From: WHSO01 sp963732875
GTDB taxonomy: Bacteria; Pseudomonadota; Alphaproteobacteria; SMXQ01
Assembly: GCA_963732875.1 (NCBI GenBank)
Contig: CAVTBD010000002.1
Span: 1,798,001 to 1,862,000, forward strand
DNA: 64,000 nucleotides
Reading direction: 5' to 3'
Both the position numbers and the translations under genes were made by a program. The notes beneath the pieces were generated by a model that saw only the letters and a program-made list of their open reading frames with translations, did not search any database and had not been told where the DNA came from. Shown in pieces: positions 17,543 to 26,498 of the stretch. Each line of letters begins with the position of its first letter. Position 1 is the first letter of the stretch.

Positions 17543-19948
17543 ATGCCCAAGGACCATCACCATGAAAGCCTCGAACGCGAGCTGGATGCTCCGGATGCCA
17601 AGGGGTTCCGGGCCATCGGCCAGCCCATCCGGCGCAAGGAGGACGCCCGCCTGCTGACCGGTCAGGGACGCTTCAGCGACGATTTCGCGCGTCCCGGGCA
17701 GGTCTACGCGGCGATGGTGCGCGCGCCGTACCCGCACGCGCTGATCAAGGAGATCAACAAGGAGTCGGTGAAGGACATGCCGGGCGTGCTCGGCGTGTTC
17801 ACGGGCAGGGACGCAGCCGACGCCGGCTTCAAGCCGATCCCGCACAGCCCGCTGCCCTCCACCAAATACGACATGAAGCTCGCCGGCCCGAACGGCGGCG
17901 CGGTGTTCGACGGACCCCACCCGCTGCTGCCCGCCGACAAGGCGCGCCACGTGGGCGAGGCCGTCGCCATGGTGGTCGCGGAGACGAAGCACCAGGCCCA
18001 GGACGCCGCCGAGGCGCTGGCGGTCGCATACGAGGAGCTGCCGTTCAACACCGAGACGGCGAAGGCCTGCGAAGGCGCGCCCGCCGTGTGGGACGAGGTC
18101 GCCGACAACGTGCTGGTGGACACCTGGTTCGGGGACAGGGACGCGACCGAGCGCGCTTTCGTGGCGGCCGACCACGTTGTCGCCATGGACTTCCACGTCG
18201 ACCGCGTCACGGCGGTGCCTATCGAACCGCGTGCGGCGCTCGCCGACTTCGACGCCGCGACCGGCAAGTACACCCTGTGGGCGGGATCGGGCGGCGCCCT
18301 GCGCCAGAAGCGCGAGCTCGCCGAGGTCATCGGTATCGACCCCGCCAACCTGCGCGTGCTGTCGTTCGACGTCGGCGGCAACTTCGGCTCGCGCAACCGC
18401 GCCTATGTCGAGTTCGGCCTGGTGCTGTGGGCGGCGGGCACGCTGAAGCGTCCGGTCAAATACGTCGCCACGCGCTCGGAAGCCTTCCTGAGCGACTACC
18501 AGGGCCGCGACCTGGTGACGCGCGTGGCGCTCGCGCTCGACCGGGACGGCCGCTTCCTCGCCCTGAAGGCCGACAATGTCTCCAACGTCGGCGCCCATTG
18601 CGTCTCGCTGTCGCCGCTCGGCAAGGGCTCGGCGCTGATCACCGGCTCCTACGACATTCCGGTCGCAAGCCTGCGCGCCCGCGCGGTGTTCACCAACACC
18701 ATGTGCACCCAGGCCTACCGCTCCTCGGGACGGCCCGAGGTCAACTTCGCGCTCGAGCGCCTGATCGACACGGCGGCGCATGAGCTCGGTTTCGATCGGG
18801 TCGAGCTGCGCCGCAGGAATTTCGTGCGCCCCGGGCAGATGCCCTACACCAACGCCATCGGCGCACGCTACGACAGCGGCGAGTACGAAAAGGCCATGGA
18901 TACGGCGCTCCGGATCGCCGACTGGGACGGGTTCGCCGCGCGCAAGGCCGAAAGCGCGAAGCGCGGTCGGCTGCGCGGGCTCGGTCTTGCCCCTTACGTC
19001 GAATCCTCGATCGGCTCGCCGCGCGAGCGCGCCGACATGTCGGTGACCGGCGAAGGCGCGGTCAACGTGGTGATCGGCACCCAGCCCTCGGGCCAGGGCC
19101 ACGAGACCAGCTTCTCCCAAGTGGTGGCCGACCGGCTCGGCGTGCCGGTGGCGGCGGTCAACATCATTCTCGGTGATACCGACGTGGTGAAGGCGGGCGG
19201 CGGCTCTCACTCCGGGCGCTCCATGCGCCACGCCGGCACGGTGATGTCGATGGCCGCCGACGACCTGATCGCCAAGGGCCGGCGCATCGCCGCCATCGCC
19301 TTCGACTGCGACGCGGGCGAAGTGAAATTCGAGGACGGGCGCTTCTTCGTGCCGGGCACCAACCATTCCATCGCCATCCTCGACCTCGCCCGGGAAATCC
19401 CGCGCCTGCACCTGCCCGACGACCTCACGGACGGGCTCGCGGTCAGCCGCGACAACGAGATGCATGATCCCGTGTTCCCCAACGGCTGCGCCGTGTGCGA
19501 GGTCGAGGTCGACCCCGACACCGGGCGCGTCGAGCTCGTCGCCTATGCCGCCGTCGACGATGTCGGGCGCTGCATCAATCCGCTGATCGTCCACGGCCAG
19601 ACCCACGGCGGCATCGCCCAGGGCGTCGGCCAGGCCATGTGGGAACACTGCTACGTCGATCCCGCCACCGGCCAGCCGATGACCGGCTCGTTCATGGACT
19701 ACGGCATGCCGCGCTCCGACAACATGCCATCCTTCGTCACAGAGATCGCCGAGGTGCTGTCGCCCACCAACCCGCTCGGCATCAAGGCGGGCGGCGAAGG
19801 CGGCACCACGCCCGCGCTGTCGGTGGTGGTGAACGCCATCGTCGACGCGCTTTCCGACTACAGCATCCGCGACCTTCCCATGCCGACCACGCCGCTCACG
19901 GTATGGCGGGCGATCCGGAAGGCGAAGGCGGCACGGAAGAAGGCCTGA
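17543..19948 (+). CDS. Molybdenum hydroxylase large subunit (xanthine dehydrogenase/aldehyde oxidase family)
   Basis: An 801-residue molybdopterin-binding subunit. The cofactor region includes the GQGHETSFSQVV segment and TQAYRSSGRPEVNF, which resembles form II-type sequences rather than the AYRCSFR loop of true CO dehydrogenase. It should hydroxylate an aldehyde or N-heterocycle or similar substrate. The ATG at 17543 follows a weak AAGG; an in-frame TTG at 17528 is the alternative. It is divergent from UbiD, and its stop is one base before the next gene. CoxS lies 3.3 kb away on the other strand. The flavin subunit is missing locally. Confidence 0.9.
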   Translation: MPKDHHHESLERELDAPDAKGFRAIGQPIRRKEDARLLTGQGRFSDDFARPGQVYAAMVRAPYPHALIKEINKESVKDMPGVLGVFTGRDAADAGFKPIPHSPLPSTKYDMKLAGPNGGAVFDGPHPLLPADKARHVGEAVAMVVAETKHQAQDAAEALAVAYEELPFNTETAKACEGAPAVWDEVADNVLVDTWFGDRDATERAFVAADHVVAMDFHVDRVTAVPIEPRAALADFDAATGKYTLWAGSGGALRQKRELAEVIGIDPANLRVLSFDVGGNFGSRNRAYVEFGLVLWAAGTLKRPVKYVATRSEAFLSDYQGRDLVTRVALALDRDGRFLALKADNVSNVGAHCVSLSPLGKGSALITGSYDIPVASLRARAVFTNTMCTQAYRSSGRPEVNFALERLIDTAAHELGFDRVELRRRNFVRPGQMPYTNAIGARYDSGEYEKAMDTALRIADWDGFAARKAESAKRGRLRGLGLAPYVESSIGSPRERADMSVTGEGAVNVVIGTQPSGQGHETSFSQVVADRLGVPVAAVNIILGDTDVVKAGGGSHSGRSMRHAGTVMSMAADDLIAKGRRIAAIAFDCDAGEVKFEDGRFFVPGTNHSIAILDLAREIPRLHLPDDLTDGLAVSRDNEMHDPVFPNGCAVCEVEVDPDTGRVELVAYAAVDDVGRCINPLIVHGQTHGGIAQGVGQAMWEHCYVDPATGQPMTGSFMDYGMPRSDNMPSFVTEIAEVLSPTNPLGIKAGGEGGTTPALSVVVNAIVDALSDYSIRDLPMPTTPLTVWRAIRKAKAARKKA

Positions 19949-19949
19949 C

Positions 19950-20870
19950 ATGACCCCGATCGAGCTGATCTGCTTCCCCGGTGCCCCCAACCTGCCGGTG
20001 TTCGTCGCCAACGAGAAGGGCTGGTTCGAGGCCGCGGGGGTCAAAGTCGACCTCACCACCACGCCGAGCTCGTCGTTCCAGGCCGAGAATCTCGCCGCCG
20101 GCAGGTTCCAGATCGCCGGCACCGCGTTCGACAACGTGGTCGCCTATTCTGAAGGCCAGGGCGCGGTCAGGATCGAACCCGCCCCCGACTTCTTCGCCTT
20201 CATGGGCGCGACCCAGATCGAGCTGGCGCTGGTCACGCTCCCCGACGTCAAGACCATCGCCGGGCTCAAGGGCCGCACGCTCGCCCTCGATGCGCTCGCC
20301 ACCGGCTTCGCCTTCGTGCTCTACGAGATGCTGGCGCGCGCCGGGCTCACGCGCGACGACGTGGAGATGGTGCCGGTGGGCGCCACGCCCCAGCGCTGGG
20401 AGTCGGTCAAGGCCGGCACCCACGCGGGCACGCTCACCATCGAGCCGTTCACCTCGATCGCCCGCGCCCAGGGCTTCAACGTGGTCGAGACCAGCACCGG
20501 CATGTTCCCGTGCTACCAGGGCGGCTGCTTTGCCGCCCGGCGCGGCTGGGCCAAGGACAACGCCGATGCGGTCACGGGCTTCGTCAAGGGCTACCTGAAG
20601 GGGCTCGCGTGGACGCTCGATCCCGCCAACCGCGCGGCGGCAACCGACGTGCTGCTCGCCAACATGGAGGCGATCAAGCCGCCGGTCGCGCCCAAGGTGA
20701 TGGACAACCTGCTCAATCCGCGCTCGGGCCTCACGCCCGAGGCCAAGCTGCTGCCCGACGGCATCGCGACCGTCCTCGAGCTGCGCTCGCGCTACGGCGG
20801 CGGGGCCGCGCTCACCGATGCGTCGCGCTATATCGACCTGAGCTACTATGACGCCGCCACGGGCGCCTGA
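19950..20870 (+). CDS. NMT1/THI5-like substrate-binding protein without signal peptide
   Basis: A 306-residue protein of the ABC substrate-binding (SsuA/NMT1) type: LPVFVANEKGWFEAAGVKVDL, FQIAGTAFDNVVAY and LKGRTLALDALATGFAFVL are characteristic. No signal peptide or membrane anchor is visible at the chosen start, so it may be cytosolic or the annotated start may be late. No permease or ATPase gene is adjacent. It begins one base after the hydroxylase stop, so it is probably co-transcribed with it. Some family members are enzymes in thiamine precursor synthesis; here the role is unknown. Confidence 0.85.
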   Translation: MTPIELICFPGAPNLPVFVANEKGWFEAAGVKVDLTTTPSSSFQAENLAAGRFQIAGTAFDNVVAYSEGQGAVRIEPAPDFFAFMGATQIELALVTLPDVKTIAGLKGRTLALDALATGFAFVLYEMLARAGLTRDDVEMVPVGATPQRWESVKAGTHAGTLTIEPFTSIARAQGFNVVETSTGMFPCYQGGCFAARRGWAKDNADAVTGFVKGYLKGLAWTLDPANRAAATDVLLANMEAIKPPVAPKVMDNLLNPRSGLTPEAKLLPDGIATVLELRSRYGGGAALTDASRYIDLSYYDAATGA

Positions 20871-20901
20871 GCCCGCACGACAGGACAACAGGGAGAGCAT
20901 C

Positions 20902-21375
20902 ATGGAGATTCGCCGCGTCGTCATCGGCCACGACAAGGACGGCCGGGCCGTCGTCGAGCAGGACGGCCCGATGTCGAACGTCAAGGTCATGCCGTCGGGC
21001 CATTCGGGCTGCGTCATGTGGGCGACGGAGGGCACGCCCGCCGATCCCGACGTCACCGGCGACCCCGCCCAAGAGGACCGCCCGCTGCCGCCGCCCGAGC
21101 ACGGCACGGTGCTGCGCATCCTCGAGCTGGTGCCACACAAGCCCGCCTTCATGCACCGCACCGATTCGGTCGACTACTGCATCGTCCTGCAGGGCGAGTG
21201 CGTGATGAAGATGGACGACGACGCGGAAGTTGGGCTCAGGCAGGGCGATATCCTGATCCAGAAGGGCACCTGGCACGGCTGGGAGAACCGCTCGGACAAG
21301 ACCTGCCGCCTCGCCTTCGTGCTGATCGACGGCACGGCGCCCGCCAACACGCGCCACCCGACGCTGGGGCACTGA
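20902..21375 (+). CDS. Single-domain cupin protein
   Basis: A 157-residue small cupin. The central RTDSVDYCIVLQGE and DDDAEVGLRQGDILIQKGTWHGW segments match cupin motifs 1 and 2, though the classical first-motif histidines are reduced, so metal binding is uncertain. The ATG at 20902 follows CAGGGAG; an earlier in-frame ATG lacks a ribosome site and overlaps the previous gene. It follows the NMT1-like gene by 31 bases on the same strand. It converges with the HpcH/HpaI aldolase gene 4 bases later. Confidence 0.85.
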   Translation: MEIRRVVIGHDKDGRAVVEQDGPMSNVKVMPSGHSGCVMWATEGTPADPDVTGDPAQEDRPLPPPEHGTVLRILELVPHKPAFMHRTDSVDYCIVLQGECVMKMDDDAEVGLRQGDILIQKGTWHGWENRSDKTCRLAFVLIDGTAPANTRHPTLGH

Positions 21376-21379
21376 GGGA

Positions 21380-22192
21380 CTAGTTCTTCTTCGCGGCGAT
21401 CGCCCGGAGCGCCTTGACCTCGGCGGTCGCGGCCTGCTGCAAGAGCACGCCGTCGACGCGCCCCATGATGAAGTTGCCGCCCATGGCGACGATCTCCTCC
21501 AGCACCGGGCCTTCCTTGATCCCGCCGATGCCGAGCGCCCGGCCGTGCTTCCGGCAGGCGGCGGCGGTGCGGCGGTAGGCATCCAGCACCTTGGGATCGT
21601 CGAGCTGGCCGGGGATGCCCATCTCGGCGCACAGGTCGTTGGTGCCGATCAGCAGCATGTCGACGCCGTCGACAGCCGCGATGGACTCGGCATTTTCGAT
21701 CGCCTCCGGGCTTTCCAGCATCACCACCAGCACGGTGTTGCCGTTGATCAGGCGATACGATTCCTCGATCCCGACCGAGAGCCCGGCGAGCGGCCCGTAG
21801 CCCGCGAGCGAGCGGGTGCCGAGCGGCGGATAGCGCGAGGCATCCACGCAGGCGCGCGCGGTCGCCGCGTCGTCCACGTGGGGCACGATCACGCCGTGGC
21901 AGCCGCCGTCGAGCACCCGGCTGATCCAGTGATGGTCATGGCACGGCACGCGCGCGAACGGCACCACGCCCGCGAGCGCCGCGGCCTGGGCGATCTGGGC
22001 AACGTCGTCGAGCGCCAGCGTCGAATGCTCGAGATCGCAATAGAGCGCGTCGTAGCCCGCCAATTTGGCGATCTGGGCGATCTCGATGGTGCGGGAATAG
22101 CGCACGGTCGCGCACAGGATCACCTCGCCCCCGGCAAGGCGGCGCTTGAGGCGCGCCCCTGAGAGCCCCGGCAGGTCGTCGCTGTCGCTCAT
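21380..22192 (-). CDS. HpcH/HpaI-type aldolase/citrate lyase family protein
   Basis: A 270-residue class II (metal-dependent) aldolase of the HpcH/HpaI family, which splits 4-hydroxy-2-oxo acids, commonly in aromatic degradation. Family features include DLEHSTLALDD, RVPCHDHHWISRVLDGG and the Arg in LGTRSLAGYG. The ATG at 22192 follows GGAAAGGACGG; an ATG six codons earlier is also open. It ends 4 bases from the convergent cupin gene. It closes the UbiD/hydroxylase block, and a ring-cleavage pathway ending in an aldol split would be consistent (inferred). Confidence 0.9.
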   Translation of the reverse strand: MSDSDDLPGLSGARLKRRLAGGEVILCATVRYSRTIEIAQIAKLAGYDALYCDLEHSTLALDDVAQIAQAAALAGVVPFARVPCHDHHWISRVLDGGCHGVIVPHVDDAATARACVDASRYPPLGTRSLAGYGPLAGLSVGIEESYRLINGNTVLVVMLESPEAIENAESIAAVDGVDMLLIGTNDLCAEMGIPGQLDDPKVLDAYRRTAAACRKHGRALGIGGIKEGPVLEEIVAMGGNFIMGRVDGVLLQQAATAEVKALRAIAAKKN

Positions 22193-22511
22193 GTCGGCCG
22201 TCCTTTCCACACGTCACGGGATGATCAAGGTTCGTTCTTATAACGCGAACCGGCCCGGAAACGAAAAGGGGGCCGGAAAAGCCCGAAAAGGCAGGCGAAC
22301 ACTGGCTTCGCGGGATTCCGGGCCGGCCCATCACCGGCCAAACCGCCCTATTTCCGTACGAGAATCCGGGATTCCCGCCGACCGGGCCCTAAACAAAAAT
22401 TAATGCCCCGCAAACCCTGACACAGGGTCGCGGGCACCATATTGCCGGACATCGGGTCCCGGCGCGGCCGGGGCCGAAACCCATTCCCTTCCTCGCCAAG
22501 GAGGACAGACC
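22193..22511. other. Gap upstream of degP, no gene seen
   Basis: 319 bases between the divergent HpcH/HpaI and DegP genes. It should hold both promoters. An A-rich stretch (ACAAAAATTAATG near 22394) is the most promoter-like part, followed by GGAGGACAGACC before the DegP start. No convincing repeat, RNA or small ORF was found. Confidence 0.5.
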
Positions 22512-24032
22512 ATGTCGAAGTACACTCCCGGGATCACGCTGACGCGGCGCGTGCGCGCCACGATCGCGGTCCTGATGACCACCACCCTGGTTGCCGGCGG
22601 CACCGCCGTGTGGTCGTTCACGCGCGCCGAGGCGGCGGCCGCGACGCCGGCACCGCTCACCCTCGCCAAGTCGACCGTGGCCAAGCCCGCCGGCTTCGCC
22701 GCGCTCGCCAAGAAGGTGCGCCACGCGGTGGTCAACATCGCCACCACCGCCGTCACCGACAACGGCCCCAGCGTCCAGCAGCAGATGCCGGACTTCCCGC
22801 CGGGCTCCCCGTTCGGCGAGATGTTCCGCAAGTTCTTCGAAGGCCAGTTCGGCAACCAGGGCGGCGAGCGCGAGACCCACGCGCTCGGTTCGGGCTTCGT
22901 CATCGATCCGGCCGGTTACATCGTCACCAACAACCACGTGATCGACCACGCCACCAAGATCGTGGTCACGCTCGACAACGGCAAGTCGTACCCGGCCGAG
23001 CTCAAGGGACACGACGAGAAGTCCGACCTCGCGCTCCTCAAGATCGATGCCGACAAGCCGCTGCCGTTCGTCCAGTTCGGCGATTCCGACGAGGCCCAGG
23101 TGGGCGACTGGGTGATCGCCGTCGGCAATCCGTTCGGCCTCGGCGGCACGGTGACGGCCGGCATCGTGTCTGCGCGCGGGCGCAACCTCGACGGCAATCC
23201 TTATGCCGACTACCTGCAGGTCGACGCTCCGATCAACCCGGGCAACTCGGGCGGGCCGCTGTTCGACCAGTCGGGCCACGTGATCGGCATCGATACCGCC
23301 ATCTACACGCCCAACGGCGGCAACATCGGCATCGGCTTCGCGATCCCCTCCAAGACCGTGGTGAGCGTGATCAACCAGTTGCGCGAGCACGGCAAGGTCG
23401 AGCGCGGCTGGCTCGGCATCGCCATGCAACCGGTCACGCCGATGCTCGCCAAGGCGCTCGGCATGGACAAGGCGGCCGGCGTGATCATCGCTTCGGTCAC
23501 GCCCGATTCGCCCGCCGCCCACGCCAAGCTTCAGCAGGGCGACGTGCTGCTCTCGATCAACGGCAAGAGTATCGGAAAGCCGCGCGACCTCGCCATCGCG
23601 GTGGCCGACCTGAAGGCCGGCAGCACCGCCCGCTTCAAGCTGCTGCGCAAGGGCAAGGAGCGCGAGGTCGCGGTGACGATCGGCCACAACCCGGCCGAGG
23701 GCAAGGTGGCCCGCAACGACAGCGGCGCCAACAGCGGCCACATCGGACTCGCGCTCGCGCCGCTGACCGACAACGCACGCAGCCAGCTCGGTCTCGACAA
23801 GGACGTCAAGGGCGCGGTGGTGGCGCGCGTCGCACCGGGCAGCGTCGCCGAGAAGAGCGGCATCCAGCCCGGCGACGTGATCGTCAAGGTGGGCGACAAG
23901 TCGGTCACCTCGCCCGACGACGCGGTCGCCAAGATCCACGCCGCAGAGGCCGGCAAGAAGCAGGCGGTCGCCTTGCTTGTCATGCGCCGGGGCACCACCT
24001 ACTATCTGGCCCTGCCTTTAGACAAGGCATGA
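22512..24032 (+). CDS. DegP/HtrA-family serine protease (Do type)
   Basis: A 506-residue periplasmic protease/chaperone. An N-terminal hydrophobic segment (about residues 17-32) serves as signal or anchor. The catalytic triad is in NNHVID (His about 142), SDLALLKID (Asp about 171) and GNSGGPLF (Ser about 245). Two PDZ domains follow (about residues 290-375 and 405-490), with LGIAMQPVTPMLAKALG and GSVAEKSGIQPGDVIVKVG. ATG is preceded by GGAGGACAG. It lies 79 bases before an OmpR-type regulator, and DegP genes next to two-component systems usually respond to envelope stress. Confidence 0.95.
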   Translation: MSKYTPGITLTRRVRATIAVLMTTTLVAGGTAVWSFTRAEAAAATPAPLTLAKSTVAKPAGFAALAKKVRHAVVNIATTAVTDNGPSVQQQMPDFPPGSPFGEMFRKFFEGQFGNQGGERETHALGSGFVIDPAGYIVTNNHVIDHATKIVVTLDNGKSYPAELKGHDEKSDLALLKIDADKPLPFVQFGDSDEAQVGDWVIAVGNPFGLGGTVTAGIVSARGRNLDGNPYADYLQVDAPINPGNSGGPLFDQSGHVIGIDTAIYTPNGGNIGIGFAIPSKTVVSVINQLREHGKVERGWLGIAMQPVTPMLAKALGMDKAAGVIIASVTPDSPAAHAKLQQGDVLLSINGKSIGKPRDLAIAVADLKAGSTARFKLLRKGKEREVAVTIGHNPAEGKVARNDSGANSGHIGLALAPLTDNARSQLGLDKDVKGAVVARVAPGSVAEKSGIQPGDVIVKVGDKSVTSPDDAVAKIHAAEAGKKQAVALLVMRRGTTYYLALPLDKA

Positions 24033-24111
24033 CCGGAAGGCGGGGCGGAGGCGGCACTCGGTGCGCCGCTTCCGCCCGCTTCCCTGAGCCGGAACCAGCG
24101 CCAGCCCGCGA

Positions 24112-24792
24112 ATGAAATACCTGGTCGTCGAAGACAACGAACCCGTCCTGCAGTTCATCCGCAAGGGTCTGACAGAGGCCGGGCACACCGTCGAGGAGGC
24201 CAAGAACGGCCGCGACGGGCTGTTTCTCGCCTCCACGGAATCCTATGACGCGATCATTCTCGACCGCATGCTGCCGGGCGAGGTCGACGGTCTCGCCATC
24301 GTCGAGGCCCTGCGCAAGACCGGCAACCAGACCCCGATCCTGATCCTGAGCGCGCTCAGCGCCGTGGACGAGCGCATCCGGGGTCTCAAGTCGGGCGGCG
24401 ACGACTACCTGACCAAGCCGTTCTCGTTCGGCGAGCTGGAGGCGCGCTTGAGCGCGCTGGTGCGCCGCGCCCAGGGGACCGGGGCGGAAACGGTGCTGGC
24501 GGTGGGCGACCTCAAGCTCGACCGCCTGTCGCGCAAGGTCACGCGCGCGGGCGAGGCGGTCTCCCTGCAGCCGCGCGAGTTCAAGCTGCTCGAGTTCATG
24601 ATGCGCCACGCGGGACAGGTGGTCACGCGCACCATGCTGCTGGAGAACGTCTGGGACTATCACTTCGACCCCCAGACCAACGTGATCGACGTCCACATCA
24701 GCAAGCTGCGCCAGAAGATCGACGCGGGCTTCGACAAGCCCCTGGTGCACACCATCCGAAGCGCCGGCTACATGCTGTCGGCGGATGACTAG
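24112..24792 (+). CDS. OmpR-family response regulator
   Basis: A 226-residue regulator with a receiver domain (acidic VVEDNE, phospho-Asp in IILDRMLPG near residue 50, Lys in LTKPFSFGE near 102) and a C-terminal OmpR winged helix (SLQPREFKLLEFMM, VWDYHFDPQTNVIDVHISKLR). The signal comes from the adjacent sensor kinase, whose start overlaps its stop by 8 bases (24785-24792). No strong ribosome site precedes the ATG. It probably controls degP or envelope genes, inferred from position. Confidence 0.95.
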   Translation: MKYLVVEDNEPVLQFIRKGLTEAGHTVEEAKNGRDGLFLASTESYDAIILDRMLPGEVDGLAIVEALRKTGNQTPILILSALSAVDERIRGLKSGGDDYLTKPFSFGELEARLSALVRRAQGTGAETVLAVGDLKLDRLSRKVTRAGEAVSLQPREFKLLEFMMRHAGQVVTRTMLLENVWDYHFDPQTNVIDVHISKLRQKIDAGFDKPLVHTIRSAGYMLSADD

Positions 24793-26209
24793 GCCCAGGA
24801 CCCACGTCCTCAGTTCGCTTTCCTTCCGCCTCGCCATCGGCTATGCGCTGCTGTTCGGCATCTCCTCCATGCTCCTGCTCGCGTCCATCTGGTGGCGCAA
24901 CGTCGGCTATCTCGACCGCGAGATCAACGCGGTGATCCTCGCCGACACCCGCGCCATCGCCGACCAGTTCGACGCCTTCGGCGTCGCCGGCGCGGCCCAG
25001 GCGGTCAACGACCGCGTCGCCAAGGCGCCCGACATCAAGGCGATCTACCTGCTGACCGATCCGTTCCTCAATCCCGTCGCGGGCAACCTCACCGCCTGGC
25101 CGCTGCAGGCCGACCAGGGTGTCGGCTGGCACGAGATGAAGCTGGTGCGGGACGGCAAGCTGCGCGCGACACGAATCCTGCGCGCGACGTTGCCGGGTGG
25201 ATTCCGCCTGCTGGTGGGACGCGACATCGAGGAACGCGAGGAACGCGAGGAACGCGTTTTCAACGGCCTCATCTGGGACGGCGTGCTGGTGCTGGTGCTG
25301 GGCGCCCTCGGCGGCTACACGCTCCGGCGCATCCTGCTCACGCGTATCGATTCGATCACCGCGACCACCGCGGCGATCGTGCGCGGCGACCTCAGCCGGC
25401 GCGTGCCGATGCGCGGCACCGACGACGAGTTCGACCATCTCACCGATACCATCAACAAGATGCTCGACCAGATCCAGACGCTGATCGAAGGCGTGCGCAA
25501 CGTCTCCAACGCCATCGCCCATGATTTGCGCACGCCGCTCGCCGAGGCGCGCGCGCGGCTCGAAGAGCTGCTGCGCCATCCGCGCCCCGAGGGCGGCACC
25601 CAGCAGACCGTCGAGGCGACCATCGGCGACATCGACCGGCTGATCGGCATGTTCGACGCGCTGCTGCGTCTCGCGGAGATCGATTCGGGCGTGCGCCGCT
25701 CGGGCTTCACCACCATAGACGTCGGCGACATCATCGAGGACGTGGTCGAGCTCTATGGCCCCACGGCCGAGACGCGCGGGATCGCGCTGATCGACAACTC
25801 GGGGCCCGGCACCACCGCCACCGGCGATCCCTACCTGCTCGCCCAGGCGGTCGGCAACCTGGTGGACAACGCGCTCAAGTACACGCCCGCGGACGGCACG
25901 GTCACGGTCGCGGCACATCGGCGCGACAACGGTATCGAGATCGAGGTCGCCGATACCGGCCCCGGCATCCCGGAATCCGAGCGCGGCCGGGTCACGGAAC
26001 GGTTCTACCGCGGCGACGCCAGCCGCGGCACCGAAGGCGTGGGCCTCGGCCTCAGCGTCACCGCCGCCGTCGCGCGGCTGCACGGGGGCGAGCTCGAGCT
26101 CACCGATAACGGGCCCGGCCTCCGGGCCCGCTTCACCCTGCCCACGGCGGGCGCGGCACCGGACGGCGCCGCCAAGCCGCCTGCCCAGGAAACGCCCAAG
26201 GCCTCCTGA
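24785..26209 (+). CDS. Two-component sensor histidine kinase
   Basis: A 474-residue EnvZ-like kinase. Membrane segments at about 15-37 and 163-182 flank a periplasmic sensor domain of about 125 residues; a HAMP linker follows. The HisKA box is AIAHDLRTPLAEARARL, the HATPase N-box NLVDNALKYTP, then DTGPGIP and GVGLGLS. The C-terminus is Ala/Pro-rich. It overlaps the response regulator gene. The sensory domain has no recognised fold, so the signal is unknown. Confidence 0.95.
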   Translation: MTRPRTHVLSSLSFRLAIGYALLFGISSMLLLASIWWRNVGYLDREINAVILADTRAIADQFDAFGVAGAAQAVNDRVAKAPDIKAIYLLTDPFLNPVAGNLTAWPLQADQGVGWHEMKLVRDGKLRATRILRATLPGGFRLLVGRDIEEREEREERVFNGLIWDGVLVLVLGALGGYTLRRILLTRIDSITATTAAIVRGDLSRRVPMRGTDDEFDHLTDTINKMLDQIQTLIEGVRNVSNAIAHDLRTPLAEARARLEELLRHPRPEGGTQQTVEATIGDIDRLIGMFDALLRLAEIDSGVRRSGFTTIDVGDIIEDVVELYGPTAETRGIALIDNSGPGTTATGDPYLLAQAVGNLVDNALKYTPADGTVTVAAHRRDNGIEIEVADTGPGIPESERGRVTERFYRGDASRGTEGVGLGLSVTAAVARLHGGELELTDNGPGLRARFTLPTAGAAPDGAAKPPAQETPKAS

Positions 26210-26498
26210 CGGGACTTGCCGATACGGACGCGCCCGAACATTACCGCTTGTTAATGCTGGCTCCACGCTGGCTTTAACCGGCGGACGCCAAGATGACGGC
26301 ACAAGTCTCGGGATCGGCGGACGGGCCTCCCCTGATACCTCGCCCGTCACCGGCACGTTCCAGGGCTGCCCCCCAGCCCGGCGAATGGGACCAGAGTATC
26401 TGTCTTGGTCTGGTCCCGGAGCGTGAACCGGGTGCGTCCCCCCTCCGCACCGCCGATCCCGCCCCTTCCCGCCCGGCCCCGTGCCGGGCGGTCCTGTT

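Noticed and set aside
17330..20134. 934-codon open frame on the minus strand opposite the molybdenum hydroxylase gene
   Set aside because: It lies antisense to a clear protein with intact family motifs and its translation is His/Arg/Asp/Gly-rich low-complexity text, typical of GC-rich shadow frames.
22220..22400. Possible GGATTCC-type inverted repeat in the degP upstream gap
   Set aside because: The arms resemble each other but do not pair exactly, and no larger structure is supported.
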